From Bacillota bacterium (GTDB lineage Bacteria > Bacillota > Bacilli > Paenibacillales > Paenibacillaceae): 64,000 nucleotides of DNA. The notes under the pieces were generated by a model. That model did no database searches. It had not been told where the DNA came from and worked only from the letters and a program-made list of their open reading frames with translations. The position numbers and the translations under genes are program-made. The stretch lies in NCBI GenBank assembly GCA_023391635.1, contig JAEWAQ010000030.1:1-64000 (forward strand), in the 5' to 3' direction. Within the stretch, counting starts at the first letter, position 1, and each line of letters starts with the position of its first letter. Positions 50,007 through 60,205 of the stretch are shown here, in pieces.

Positions 50007-51806
50007 ATGATTAAACAATGGCTGGCAAACCGCAAAAAATATAAAATGCGTTTCGAGATGATTTTTGTAAACGCTTCAATCTCGATTCTCCCCGTTATTC
50101 TGATCGGATTTATTTTCTATAATATGTATTTGGACTCCGTCCGCAAAAATGTGTCCGATTCCGTCGATATTTTATTTGACCAGGTAAATAGCAGACTTGA
50201 AGAATATTTCGACAATATCAATCAATTGTCTCAAACCGCTTTCTACAATAAAAGCTTGCAAAACTTGCTAACCAACGGAGACATGAGCTATTGGGAAAAA
50301 AGTGAACGGATCGCCGGTTTGTTTCAGCCATATCTGGATATAAACGATTCCATCCGCCTAATCGGCATTATCGACCCTTCACAGAAGTTATATGTGGCCG
50401 AATCCTATCGCGTTAAAGGAGAAATATTGAACTATCTGGAGAGCGTCGATCCTGCTGCGATGCAGGAGGGGAAGCTTAATTTCTCGGGCCGGCTTCAGGC
50501 AAGCGGGAGCGGGAAAGCGGTCGACGAAATTTTGGCATTTCGCCAGGTCAAGTCGATCAGCGGCCAGTCTTATTTGGACACGCTATGTATCGGTGTCATG
50601 GTGCTTGATATGAATAAAATCAATGAAATTATTAAAGGCAACAATTTGTCGGCGAGCTCGGAAATTTATATTGTCGATTCGAATCAGCAAATGATTGTGG
50701 GCACCGGACGGGAACTGTTCGACGAGATTGAAGGGCGCAGGTTGTCGGAAGGCATTAAAAGGATTGAACATGGTAATTCGGAATATTTGCTGAAAACAAG
50801 CTCAGTCAATAAAGTGGGCTGGAGACTGGTGGCCAATATCCATATGGAGCGGCTTATCAAGGAGGGCAATGTATTAAAGTATTCGGTGCCTGTCCTGGTG
50901 CTGCTTATTTTTATTTCCGTCATCATTGTTACCCTCGCCTTTAATATCAGAGTGACTTTGCCGATCAAAAAAATGGCCGACGCCTTTGACCGAGTGGCAA
51001 GAGGAGACTTCAAGTTCAAGCTGACGTTCAAACATAAAAATGAAATTACGTATGTGGAAGATCACTTTAACCATATGATCGACAAGATCGATAATCTGAC
51101 CAACCATTTGTTATCAACACAAGAGCAGTTGTACGAAAATGAACTGCAAAAAAAACAATTTCAGCTTAACGGGCTGCAAGCGCAGATCAACGCCCATTTT
51201 CTGTACAATACGCTTCATTCCATTCGGGGAATGGCGCTGACGGGCGCCAAACATGAGGTCAATACGATCATTGAAAACCTGGTTGATTATTTCCGCTACA
51301 TTACCCGCATGGACGATTTTGTAACCTTCAAGGAAGAAATCGAGCATTTAAAAAAATATCTGGTTATCCAAAAGCTGCGGTTTGGCCATCGGTTTAATGT
51401 AATATTCGATATCGATCAGCGCGTGCAACCTTGCAGCGTCTTGAAATTGACTTTGCAGCCGCTTGTGGAAAACTCCATATTTCACGGGCTGGAGCAAAAG
51501 TCCGGTAAAGGAAGCGTTAAAATCTCCATCCACAAAATGGATGAGGGCATCCAACTGAAAGTGCTGGATAACGGCAAAGGAATCGAACCGCGCCGTGTCC
51601 TCCGCCTGCAAGAAGCGTTGCTGCATAATCATGAAAAGAAAACGGGACGAGAGAGGCGCGGCGTCGGATTAATCAATATTCATAAAAGAATTCAGATCCA
51701 TTGCGGACCGCAATACGGCTTGCAGGTGAAAAGCTGGGTGAATAGAGGCACGGTTGTGGCTGCATTGCTCCCGTGTGTGATGGAGGGGGATGAACAGAAT
51801 GTATAA
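50007..51806 (+). CDS. Sensor histidine kinase, YesM type
   Basis: This 599-residue membrane kinase has one helix near residues 19-38, an extracellular sensor region of about 250 residues, a second helix near 292-314, a HAMP domain, and a His_kinase/HATPase region. The phosphoacceptor is H397 in QINAHFLYNTL, and the ATP site has LQPLVENSIFHG and GKGI. YesM kinases sense extracellular sugars, often with a binding protein, and phosphorylate an AraC-type response regulator. The downstream regulator overlaps by eight bases. A cre-like 14-mer lies at 50066-50079 inside the start of the gene. Confidence 0.92.
   Translation: MIKQWLANRKKYKMRFEMIFVNASISILPVILIGFIFYNMYLDSVRKNVSDSVDILFDQVNSRLEEYFDNINQLSQTAFYNKSLQNLLTNGDMSYWEKSERIAGLFQPYLDINDSIRLIGIIDPSQKLYVAESYRVKGEILNYLESVDPAAMQEGKLNFSGRLQASGSGKAVDEILAFRQVKSISGQSYLDTLCIGVMVLDMNKINEIIKGNNLSASSEIYIVDSNQQMIVGTGRELFDEIEGRRLSEGIKRIEHGNSEYLLKTSSVNKVGWRLVANIHMERLIKEGNVLKYSVPVLVLLIFISVIIVTLAFNIRVTLPIKKMADAFDRVARGDFKFKLTFKHKNEITYVEDHFNHMIDKIDNLTNHLLSTQEQLYENELQKKQFQLNGLQAQINAHFLYNTLHSIRGMALTGAKHEVNTIIENLVDYFRYITRMDDFVTFKEEIEHLKKYLVIQKLRFGHRFNVIFDIDQRVQPCSVLKLTLQPLVENSIFHGLEQKSGKGSVKISIHKMDEGIQLKVLDNGKGIEPRRVLRLQEALLHNHEKKTGRERRGVGLINIHKRIQIHCGPQYGLQVKSWVNRGTVVAALLPCVMEGDEQNV
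50066..50079 (+). promoter_or_regulatory. Intragenic cre-like site in the YesM-type gene
   Basis: TGTAAACGCTTCAA fits the CcpA consensus TGWAANCGNTNWCA at 12 of 14 positions, 60 bases into the gene, where CcpA roadblock sites are known to work. The coding constraint makes chance possible. Confidence 0.3.
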
Positions 51807-53271
51807 AGTGATGTTGATCGATGACGAGCCATGGATTCTGAAAGATTTGCGCGAAATTTTCAATTGGAATGAACTGGGATTCGAGATTGTAGCCGAAGCC
51901 GGCAAAGTGGACGGGGCCGAAGCGATAATTGCCAGATATCAGCCGGATCTGATTATTAGCGATATCCGGATGCCAGGAATGAGTGGGCTGGAATTGATGA
52001 GCCGGATCAAGCGGAAATATAGCGACACGCTGGTTGTATTCATTAGCGCACATAGCGAATTCGATTATGCAAAGCAAGCCATCCAGATGGGGGCGTTCGA
52101 TTATATTTTGAAGCCGGCGAAAGCGGCGGAGCTGGAAGAGGTATTGAAGAAAGCCTGGCTGCAAATTGTGGAGATAAATCGGGTGAAGGACAAAATACGC
52201 CAGTTCGATAACATCCAAATGCTGCTGGATGTGCTGGAGTCCAAAAAATCACATATATCGATCAAAAAACAACTAAGCCGCAGCGGATTTATCCCTGAGC
52301 AAGACGATTACGCTTTTGCGATCATCAAGAAGCTGGAGAACGGTGATGTCCCGAATATGTCCTTCTGGCAGGAATGTATCATGTCCGGCTTGCCGCGGAG
52401 CGGCTGTCTGCCCGTCCGAACCAGTGAAGGAAAATGGGTATTCCTGATGCATTTCAGCGCGGATACGACTAGGCGTCATGTCAAAAACACATTCCGCAGG
52501 CTCAACGAAATGACAAACGTCCATCGATTGACCGTAGGATTAAGCCAGCCGTTTACTGACTTGGGGAAACTGAAGATTTACTATATGCAAGCCGAAATAA
52601 TGGCGGATCAGGATTTTATGACGAGCCGCCCGGGCGTTTACCCCTATTCATCCCGCATGCCGCAATTGAAAAAAGTGATTCATCAGGTAAAAGCGGCGTC
52701 GGGATTCCGGGAGCTGTTGAGCCTGACAGAGCAGCTTCCGGAATGGGTGAGGCAACACCGGATTGATCTGGCAGGTTTGGCGCAGCTATATAATGAAGTG
52801 ATGTTGTGTAAGGCACGCTTGGAAGGCAGGGCCGAATCAGAGGCGGAGCTTGTCCATGCGGAGGAGATCGTCTATTCCTTTGACCATTTGGAACAACTGG
52901 CGGAATCGCTCCATACATCCCTGGACAACAGCCAAAAAGAAACCCCGCATACGTTATCCAGTTCGATGATCCGAAAAATGGTGGAGGATATCCTATGCAA
53001 CTTTCACCGGAAGCTGACGTTGCATGACATAGCGGCCCAATATCATGTACATCCGAATTATTTGAGCCAACTGTTCAAGCAGGAGACGGGAAAGTCGTTT
53101 ACCCATTTTCTGATTGAGCTGAGAATTAACAAAGCGATCGAATTGTTGCGTGAAGACCAACCGTTGTACGCCATCAGCGAGCAAGTCGGATACGATGATT
53201 ATTTTCATTTTTGCAAATTGTTTAAAAAGCATAAAGGCATGACGCCTTCGCAATATCGAAAACACATATAA
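51799..53271 (+). CDS. Response regulator with AraC-type output, YesN type
   Basis: This 490-residue regulator has an N-terminal receiver domain with D55 as the phosphorylation site (LIISDIRMPG) and acidic pocket IDDEPW, a long linker, and a C-terminal AraC helix-turn-helix (about 395-488: LTLHDIAAQYHVHPNYLSQLFKQETGKSF, AISEQVGYDDYFHFCKLFKKHKGMTPSQYR). The ATG at 51799 is preferred over 51790 because GGAGGGGG is then nine bases upstream rather than touching it. It likely activates the beta-helix/ABC operon that follows. Confidence 0.92.
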   Translation: MYKVMLIDDEPWILKDLREIFNWNELGFEIVAEAGKVDGAEAIIARYQPDLIISDIRMPGMSGLELMSRIKRKYSDTLVVFISAHSEFDYAKQAIQMGAFDYILKPAKAAELEEVLKKAWLQIVEINRVKDKIRQFDNIQMLLDVLESKKSHISIKKQLSRSGFIPEQDDYAFAIIKKLENGDVPNMSFWQECIMSGLPRSGCLPVRTSEGKWVFLMHFSADTTRRHVKNTFRRLNEMTNVHRLTVGLSQPFTDLGKLKIYYMQAEIMADQDFMTSRPGVYPYSSRMPQLKKVIHQVKAASGFRELLSLTEQLPEWVRQHRIDLAGLAQLYNEVMLCKARLEGRAESEAELVHAEEIVYSFDHLEQLAESLHTSLDNSQKETPHTLSSSMIRKMVEDILCNFHRKLTLHDIAAQYHVHPNYLSQLFKQETGKSFTHFLIELRINKAIELLREDQPLYAISEQVGYDDYFHFCKLFKKHKGMTPSQYRKHI

Positions 53272-53364
53272 TGCTTAGCATTCTCCATGTACAATCCCCC
53301 GGCTATTCGGATACATTATAGTCGTCGTCAAGACAACTATTTCCGATATGGACGGGGGATTTAT

Positions 53365-55158
53365 ATGTACCAGCAAACGATTGCGCCTGCAGGACCGGCG
53401 CTTATTGATATTGATCCACCTTTGCATGAACGGAGGCTTGTCGTTAAGGTTACCGATTTTGGCGCAACAACCGATGCGGAAATGTGCAACGGGCAAGCGT
53501 TTCGCAACGCAATCGAATATTGCAGAAAACAGAATGCGACCCATTTGATTGTGCCTCAAGGGGTGTATTATTTTCGCTCGGGCGTTCATCTCGAATTCGA
53601 ACAGTTAAGCGATTTTGTGTTTGATGGACAAGGCTCCGAGTTTATTTTTGCGACGGTAAAACCGTTTATTTCGATCCGGCAGTGCGAACGTATCGTGCTG
53701 AAACATTTTATCGTGGATTGGGATTGGGAGCAAGCCCCGCTGGCGCGCATCGGGAAAATTGTCCATGTGGAGGGGGATTATAGCTATTTCGATGTTCTTT
53801 TCCCCGAATATGACAAGGTACCTGAAGAGATGGAGGTCAGAGGGTTTAATCCCGTCAATCCTTACATGTTGAGTCCGGGTTATGCAGGAGGTGTGGAGTT
53901 TGGCGCTGCCTGTATGAAAGGGCAAAGGAAATTAAACGCTAATACGATGCGATTTTTTACGCGGGACAGCGCTGAAATGGATTTCCTGAAAGAGGGGCAA
54001 TGTTATATTGTTCGTCATTATATTTATGACGCTCACGGCTTTTCGATGCAAAACAATGCGCATCTGAGTCTGGAGCAAATTACGGTTTATTCATGCCCGG
54101 GACATGCGTTTCTGGCCCAAGGCAGCCAGCATCATTGGCAAATAATCGATTGCAAGATCAAGAAGCGTCCGGGAACGACACGTTGTATCTCGGCTACAGC
54201 CGATGGCTGCCATATTAGCAATTCTAAAGGTTTTTTTCGTATGGAGAACTGCGATTTCAGCTACAACGGGGACGACTGTCTCAATATACATGACAACTCC
54301 GCTTCAGGGCTAATCCCAATCAGTTCCCATACATTAAAGGTGGGGAATGTGCGGGAAGACAGAAATCCGTTTGCTCCGGGCGATCCGCTGGAATTTCGCA
54401 ACAGCGATCTTTCGCCGATGAATCTGACCCTTGAAGTGGCGGAGGCGGTATGGGATCGCGACAAGCAAGAATGCCGATTAACCTTTTCTGAGAAGCTGCC
54501 CGAATCTTTGCCTGCCGACACGATTTTGTTTAACCGCCAATACGACTCCGGGAACTATATCGTCCGAAATAACTTTTTCCATCATAATCGGGCCAGAGGC
54601 ATTCTTGTCCATGCCAGTAACGGATTAATTGAAGACAATCATTTTTATATGAATCAGGGTTCGGCTATGCGGCTGGAATGTGGAGTCGAGCAACGCTGGG
54701 CTGAAGGTTTTGGCATGGATAATGTCATCATCCGCAACAATTTGATCGAAAACTGTGATGTGAACCATTGGCATATGTCCGTTATTTATTTGGGAGTTTA
54801 TTTAAGCAAAGGGAGAACGAACTATCCTGTCTTTACGAATATTTGCTTTGAACATAATACGATTGTCGATTGCCCGCAGCAGGCCCTTTATTTGTCTTCC
54901 TGCCGGCATGTGGCGGTGCGCAACAATGCTATCGTCAATCCTAACGCGGTTGCAATCAAAACAGATGCGGACCGAAATGACGGCAATCGCGTCAGACAAA
55001 GATATTTGTATAAAGGCACCATAATGGCCAGTCATTGCGATCAGGTATATATTTACAACAATCAAAGGCTGGAAACGGTGGATACTTCGGATAACGGCAT
55101 TTATATCGAAGAGGGCACAGCATCAAATATAGCGAGTTGGAATAATAAGGGGTTCTGA
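53365..55158 (+). CDS. Right-handed parallel beta-helix protein
   Basis: This 597-residue protein has many right-handed beta-helix turns (repeats such as NGLIEDNHFYMNQGSAMRLECG, NNLIENCDVNHWHMSVIYLG, NTIVDCPQQALYLSSCRHVAVRNNAIVNP). The N-terminus has the pectate-lyase-like VTDFGATTDAEMCNGQAFRNAIEYCR. Proteins of this type are glycan hydrolases, lyases or epimerases. There is no signal peptide, so cytoplasmic action on imported oligosaccharides is likely. The ATG at 53365 is preferred because GGGGGAT lies just upstream. No catalytic residues could be assigned, although the asparagine-rich turns are regular. Confidence 0.8.
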   Translation: MYQQTIAPAGPALIDIDPPLHERRLVVKVTDFGATTDAEMCNGQAFRNAIEYCRKQNATHLIVPQGVYYFRSGVHLEFEQLSDFVFDGQGSEFIFATVKPFISIRQCERIVLKHFIVDWDWEQAPLARIGKIVHVEGDYSYFDVLFPEYDKVPEEMEVRGFNPVNPYMLSPGYAGGVEFGAACMKGQRKLNANTMRFFTRDSAEMDFLKEGQCYIVRHYIYDAHGFSMQNNAHLSLEQITVYSCPGHAFLAQGSQHHWQIIDCKIKKRPGTTRCISATADGCHISNSKGFFRMENCDFSYNGDDCLNIHDNSASGLIPISSHTLKVGNVREDRNPFAPGDPLEFRNSDLSPMNLTLEVAEAVWDRDKQECRLTFSEKLPESLPADTILFNRQYDSGNYIVRNNFFHHNRARGILVHASNGLIEDNHFYMNQGSAMRLECGVEQRWAEGFGMDNVIIRNNLIENCDVNHWHMSVIYLGVYLSKGRTNYPVFTNICFEHNTIVDCPQQALYLSSCRHVAVRNNAIVNPNAVAIKTDADRNDGNRVRQRYLYKGTIMASHCDQVYIYNNQRLETVDTSDNGIYIEEGTASNIASWNNKGF

Positions 55159-55285
55159 TCCTGGGCTGCCGCATCTTACAAAACTACAAATTTCGCTTAT
55201 ATATGCACATGTTACGGTGCAAGGCGCTCCATGTACAATAGGAACAAGCATTCAAACAGCATGTATTTCCACTAAGAGGTGAACG

Positions 55286-56212
55286 TTGTTGCAAAAAGCA
55301 AGTCGGCTGAAAGCGCATTCTCGCAAAAGAATGTGGAATTATAGAGCCATCTATGTGATGGCGCTGCCTGCCATTGTGTTTTATGTTATTTTTCATTATT
55401 TTCCGATGTACGGGACATTGATTGCTTTCAAGGACTATTGGGTGTCCAAAGGCATTATGGGTAGTCCGTGGGTAGGGCTGGACCATTTTAATATTATATT
55501 TTCCATGCCTAAGTTTTGGCAGGTGTTCCGGAATACGCTTGAAATCAATTTACTAAAACTGGTGTTCTCTTTTCCTGTGCCGATTATATTGGCTTTGCTG
55601 CTTAACGAGGTGCGTCAAATTTACTTCAAAAGAACCGTACAAACGATTATTTATTTGCCGCACTTTATTTCCTGGGTAACGATAGCGGGCATCGTACTTA
55701 TTCTGCTCTCTGACAAAGGCATGGTCAATAATCTGATTGTGATGTTCGGAGGCGAAAAAATAAAGTTTCTGACAAGTCCGGCGTTATTCCGCCCTTTGCT
55801 TGTCCTGACGGATATATGGAAAGAAGCGGGCTGGGGTACGATTATTTATTTGGCGGCGATGGCGGGCATTTCGCCGGAACTGTATGAGGCTGCCGAGGTG
55901 GATGGCGCCAACCGCTGGAAGAAAATACTGAACATTACGTTGCCGGGACTACTGCCGACAATATCGATCCTGCTCATCTTGCGAATCGGCCATATGATGA
56001 CCGGAGGGTTCGATCAAATTTTTAACTTGTATAATCCGATCGTTTATGATGTTGGGGATATTATTGACACATACACCTACAGAATAGGGCTTACGGAGGG
56101 CAGGTTCAGCCTGGCAGCCGCAGTAGGACTATTCCTGAATATCATCAACTGCATATTGCTTTTCACCGTCAACCGGATTTCCAGGAAGATTAGCGGCACA
56201 GGTCTGTATTGA
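55286..56212 (+). CDS. Sugar ABC transporter permease (LplB type)
   Basis: This 308-residue permease has six helices and the carbohydrate-uptake pattern: YYFPMYGTLIAFKDY-like opening (HYFPMYGTLIAFKDYW), GLDHFNIIF, and the EAA coupling loop ELYEAAEVDGANRWKKILNITLPGLLP. It starts with a TTG at 55286, with AAGAGGTGA upstream. The paired permease follows 30 bases on. The cognate ATPase is not in the window; a shared MsmX-type ATPase is usual in Bacillales. Confidence 0.92.
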   Translation: MLQKASRLKAHSRKRMWNYRAIYVMALPAIVFYVIFHYFPMYGTLIAFKDYWVSKGIMGSPWVGLDHFNIIFSMPKFWQVFRNTLEINLLKLVFSFPVPIILALLLNEVRQIYFKRTVQTIIYLPHFISWVTIAGIVLILLSDKGMVNNLIVMFGGEKIKFLTSPALFRPLLVLTDIWKEAGWGTIIYLAAMAGISPELYEAAEVDGANRWKKILNITLPGLLPTISILLILRIGHMMTGGFDQIFNLYNPIVYDVGDIIDTYTYRIGLTEGRFSLAAAVGLFLNIINCILLFTVNRISRKISGTGLY

Positions 56213-56242
56213 GATTTCTGAACAGAAAGGACTGCCTTCGAA

Positions 56243-57118
56243 ATGCATAAAAAAAGTTTGGGAGACAAGGTGTTCGACGTATCCAATATCGGGTTTCTTC
56301 TGTTGCTATCCCTTATTACTTTGTATCCATTCTGGTATGTGCTTGTGGAGTCGGTACTCCCGTATTCCGAATCGATCAAATCGAACTTTCACCTGTTTCC
56401 AACCCAAATCTCCTGGGAATCTTACAAGTATGTTTTCGCCGACCCATTGACCGTCAACAGTTTTGTGGTCACCGTGATGGTTACAGTTGTCGGAACGGCG
56501 CTTTCCCTTCTGACAACAACGATGATTGCATATGCTTTGTCCAAGTCCGACCTGCCGGGCAAAAATCTTATGCTTACGCTCATTATTATTACGATGTTTT
56601 TCAGCGGCGGGCTTATTCCTTATTACTTTCTGGTCAAAAATCTTGGATTTATCGATACCTGGGCCGTACAAATCTTCAATCTGTCCTTTATCTCTACCTT
56701 TAATGTTATTGTCGTCAAAACCTTTATACAGACGCTCCCGGACGAAATAGAGGAATCGGCCAAGGTGGACGGTGCAGGTTATTTTCGAGTTTTCTTTCAA
56801 ATCGTGCTGGCGATGTGTGTGCCGGTATTGGCTACGATCGGATTGTTTATCGCGGTGCAATACTGGAACAACTGGTTTGCGCCGATGCTGTTTGTCAATA
56901 GCAAAGAAAAGTGGCCTTTGGCGCTTGTATTACGAGCCATACTGATTGAGAACGATATAGATACGGCGAACAGCTCCTATCAAAGCACAGAGTATTTACT
57001 ATCTGAATCTGTCAAGATGGCTACAGTTATCATTTCGGTAATTCCCATTATTGCTGTATACCCATTTATCCAAAGATACTTCGTAAAGGGGATGTTGCTT
57101 GGCGCTGTAAAAAGTTGA
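56243..57118 (+). CDS. Sugar ABC transporter permease (LplC/YtcP type)
   Basis: This 291-residue permease has six helices, the family start FDVSNIGFLLLLSLITLYPFWYVLVES, GLIPYYFLVKNLGFIDTW, and the coupling loop ELEESAKVDGAGYFRVFFQIVLAM (here DEIEESAKVDGAG). It ends QRYFVKGMLLGAVKS, typical of this group. It pairs with the LplB-type protein. Confidence 0.92.
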   Translation: MHKKSLGDKVFDVSNIGFLLLLSLITLYPFWYVLVESVLPYSESIKSNFHLFPTQISWESYKYVFADPLTVNSFVVTVMVTVVGTALSLLTTTMIAYALSKSDLPGKNLMLTLIIITMFFSGGLIPYYFLVKNLGFIDTWAVQIFNLSFISTFNVIVVKTFIQTLPDEIEESAKVDGAGYFRVFFQIVLAMCVPVLATIGLFIAVQYWNNWFAPMLFVNSKEKWPLALVLRAILIENDIDTANSSYQSTEYLLSESVKMATVIISVIPIIAVYPFIQRYFVKGMLLGAVKS

Positions 57119-57173
57119 TGTTTCACAGACGGCATGTTGTATTCGCAAAAAAAATGATATGGGGGAAGGCCAA

Positions 57174-58796
57174 ATGTTAAGAGGAAAACTGTGGAAAGTA
57201 GTAATGGTTTCTGTAGTTATGGCATTGATGTTCAGCATAATTATGGCTTGCAGCAAAGAGGGGAATTCGGGAGTTGGCCAGTCTTCGCCGCCCCCGGCGA
57301 CGCAGCAGGGAGCGGATACCGCTCAGTCCCAAGAAACGGAAAAACAAAATCCGGTCGATTTGTCTGTATTCACTTATTATATTGAAGGATTGAATAAAGG
57401 AGAGAGTCATCCGATTTATGATGTTATCTCCGAGAAGTTTAATGTCAATATCAAAACCATAACCGCACCGCAAAACACTTGGAAAGACAAGCTGAATGTC
57501 ATGATCGCTTCAGGGGATATGACGGATATTTTCATGTCGGAGGGCATCCAGCAGATGCAGCAATTCCAAAAGTGGGTTCAGGAAGGTCTGATCGTAGCGA
57601 TCAGCGATTATGCCAAGGATTATCCGAACATTGAGCAGCAATTGCAAAAGTATGAATTTCTGGCAGCGTCGCAAGGGGGCAAGCATTACGGTTTGCCGAT
57701 TGCCAGCTTGTTCGATACGCCGAGAGAGACTCAAAACTTGCACAGTGTCTTTATCCGCAAAGACTGGTTGGATAAGCTCGGTCTGGATATGCCCGCGAAC
57801 CTTGACGACCTCTATAACGTAGCCAAAGCATTTGCAACTCAGGATCCCGATGGTAACGGTAAACAAGATACGTATGGCGTCGGCACCAATATGTATTGGA
57901 GCTATCCTATTTATAACGCCTTCGGAGCAAGCCTCGATCGTTTTGCCAAAGTGGACGGCAAGTGGCAGCCTGAAGTATTGTCCGACCAGATGAAAGATTT
58001 CACTGCTTATATGAAATCGATGTATGATGAGAAAACTCTGGACCCCGAATTTATGCTTAACAAAGTGCCTGAGATGCTTGAGAAATTTGTAACCGGCAAG
58101 ATCGGAATTATGGCGTATAATACTACGCTCTATAACCAGGTTTACGACAAGCTCAAACAAGCGTATCCCGAGAAGGATCCGAACACGATTATGGCGATGG
58201 TTCCAGTATTGGAAGGGAAAGACGGCGGCAAGCGTATGGACGGAAATCCGAACTTTTACGGCATGACCTCCATCAACGCCAATATCGGAGAAGAGAAAAT
58301 CAGAAGAGCGCTCGAACTGCTTGATTATTTGCTGTCTGACGAGGGGCAGTCTTTAACTTTATGGGGAATTGAAGGCGTGCATTATAAGAAGGATGGCGAT
58401 CAATTTGTAAGTTTGCTCGGTCAAGACGAACAGGGCGAACCCATTACGATCGGGGACGTGGATGAAGCGAATAAGCTGAGAAGTCTGGTTTCCTGGAATA
58501 GCGACTATTATCCGGAGAACTTCCAGAACAGAGATATTTATTTGGAGGCAATAGCTAGCTCCATGAACGCTGCGTACGGAAATCCTTTATTCCTGATTCA
58601 ACCCGACGCGGCGGTCATTGATCCAAGCGTTCCCACTCAATTGTCCGATCTGGCGCAGCAAGCCATTATTAAAATGATCATTGAATCCAAAAACTTCGAA
58701 GACGATTGGGACAAATTTAAAGCAAATTGGTTGAAGAGCAACGGTCAGGCGTATATCGACGAAATGAACAAAGCCGCCGAGCAAGCGGGCAAATAA
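57174..58796 (+). CDS. Sugar-binding lipoprotein (LplA type)
   Basis: This 540-residue extracellular solute-binding lipoprotein has a lipobox SIIMAC (C26) and a Ser/Pro/Gln-rich linker, followed by the family block VISEKFNVNIKTITAPQNTWKDKLNVMIASGDMTDIF (common region) and YGLPIASLF. LplA-type receptors bind oligosaccharides for importers without a dedicated ATPase. The ATG at 57174 is chosen with GGGGGAAGG upstream. The acetylesterase gene starts directly at its stop. Confidence 0.92.
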   Translation: MLRGKLWKVVMVSVVMALMFSIIMACSKEGNSGVGQSSPPPATQQGADTAQSQETEKQNPVDLSVFTYYIEGLNKGESHPIYDVISEKFNVNIKTITAPQNTWKDKLNVMIASGDMTDIFMSEGIQQMQQFQKWVQEGLIVAISDYAKDYPNIEQQLQKYEFLAASQGGKHYGLPIASLFDTPRETQNLHSVFIRKDWLDKLGLDMPANLDDLYNVAKAFATQDPDGNGKQDTYGVGTNMYWSYPIYNAFGASLDRFAKVDGKWQPEVLSDQMKDFTAYMKSMYDEKTLDPEFMLNKVPEMLEKFVTGKIGIMAYNTTLYNQVYDKLKQAYPEKDPNTIMAMVPVLEGKDGGKRMDGNPNFYGMTSINANIGEEKIRRALELLDYLLSDEGQSLTLWGIEGVHYKKDGDQFVSLLGQDEQGEPITIGDVDEANKLRSLVSWNSDYYPENFQNRDIYLEAIASSMNAAYGNPLFLIQPDAAVIDPSVPTQLSDLAQQAIIKMIIESKNFEDDWDKFKANWLKSNGQAYIDEMNKAAEQAGK

Positions 58797-60173
58797 ATGA
58801 TGGAGCAAAATTTGTTGAGTCTGCCCCGGTTGTTTTCCGATCATATGGTATTGCAGCAACAGCAAGAAATTATGGTATGGGGGAGCCTGGCGGCAAATGG
58901 GATGGTGACGGTTCATTTCCTGGATCAGACGGTGGAAGCCGTTTCCAGGAACGGGAAGTGGTGTGTAACGCTTGCGCCTATGCCGGCCGGGGGCCCTTAT
59001 ACGATGACGATTACAGCCGCGGACTGCAGCATCGTCTTGCGCGATGTGTATATCGGCGAAGTCTGGGTATGCGGCGGACAATCGAATATGGAATGGCAGT
59101 TAAACTCGTCGGAATATGGAGAATCGGAGGCTGGACAAGCCAATTATCCACAGATCCGTTTCTTCCGGCAGTCAGTGCAGGCGGCTGAGCAGCCTGTCGA
59201 GTCGGTGCAGGGGGAATGGTTTCCTTGTACGCGTGAATATGCCGGTTCTTGCTCGGCCGTCGCTTATTATTTTGCACGGAGACTGCAAGAATGGCTGGGC
59301 GTTCCGATCGGGCTGCTGCAGACGGCTGTTGGCGGAACGGCGGCGCAATATTGGATGAGCCGCCGTTCGCTGCAGGAGGATCCGGATTTCAGCGGATATC
59401 TTCAGATGAGACGCCCTGATGACGGGCTGACTGCAAGCGAGTGGCTGCGGCGGCCAACGGTGCTTTACAATGGCATGATTGCGCCAATTCAACGTTATGC
59501 GGTTCGGGGAGCGCTCTGGTATCAAGGCGAACGCAATGCCAATATATACAATCCGATCGAATACCGGAAGTTGTTCCCGGCTTTGATCGCGGACTGGCGG
59601 CGCGGCTGGCGGCGCCACGATCTTCCGTTTTTGTTCGTCCAGCTTCCGGGATACGGCAAGGGAGTGAAATGGCCGCTGCTTCGGGAAGCCCAACTGATGA
59701 CGGCGCTCAGCGTGCCGCATACGGAGATGGCTGTGACGATCGATACAGGAGACGAGACGGATATTCATCCGCTTCGCAAGCAGCCGGTTGGCGAGCGGCT
59801 GGCTCTTCTGGCCGGCAATGCCATATATGGCAAATCGCTCGATAGCCGAAGTCCACTCTATTGCGGCGCCCGCTTTGAGGAAGGCTATGCGATTGTACGG
59901 TTTACCCATGCGGGCAGCGGATTGGCAGAGCCGGAAGACGGGTTGCGCGGGTTCGAGATTTGCGGAGCGGATGGCGTATTCAGGGAAGCGCAGGCGAAGG
60001 TTGAAGGTACGGATACCGTCGTGGTCTGGCATGAATCGGTTCAGCAGCCGCGCGCGGTCCGGTACGGTTGGGGCAGCAGACCTGTCTGCAATCTGTACAG
60101 CTATGCAAAACTGCCGGCATCGCCGTTTCGCTCGGACAGCGACGTGATTTGCACGGACGGGGAACGGACGTAA
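58797..60173 (+). CDS. Sialate O-acetylesterase family protein
   Basis: This 458-residue SGNH-type esterase removes O-acetyl groups from sialic acid or other acetylated sugars. The serine is in CGGQSNMEWQL (S96) and the Asp/His pair lies in DETDIHPLRK. The region WYQGERNANIYNPIEYRKLFPALIADWRR is typical of the family. No signal peptide is seen, so it is probably cytoplasmic and acts on imported glycans. The ATG directly follows the binding-protein stop, with no gap. Confidence 0.9.
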   Translation: MMEQNLLSLPRLFSDHMVLQQQQEIMVWGSLAANGMVTVHFLDQTVEAVSRNGKWCVTLAPMPAGGPYTMTITAADCSIVLRDVYIGEVWVCGGQSNMEWQLNSSEYGESEAGQANYPQIRFFRQSVQAAEQPVESVQGEWFPCTREYAGSCSAVAYYFARRLQEWLGVPIGLLQTAVGGTAAQYWMSRRSLQEDPDFSGYLQMRRPDDGLTASEWLRRPTVLYNGMIAPIQRYAVRGALWYQGERNANIYNPIEYRKLFPALIADWRRGWRRHDLPFLFVQLPGYGKGVKWPLLREAQLMTALSVPHTEMAVTIDTGDETDIHPLRKQPVGERLALLAGNAIYGKSLDSRSPLYCGARFEEGYAIVRFTHAGSGLAEPEDGLRGFEICGADGVFREAQAKVEGTDTVVVWHESVQQPRAVRYGWGSRPVCNLYSYAKLPASPFRSDSDVICTDGERT

Positions 60174-60205
60174 AGCTTGTTCCATCAGATTAGGGAGGGT
60201 TTCAT

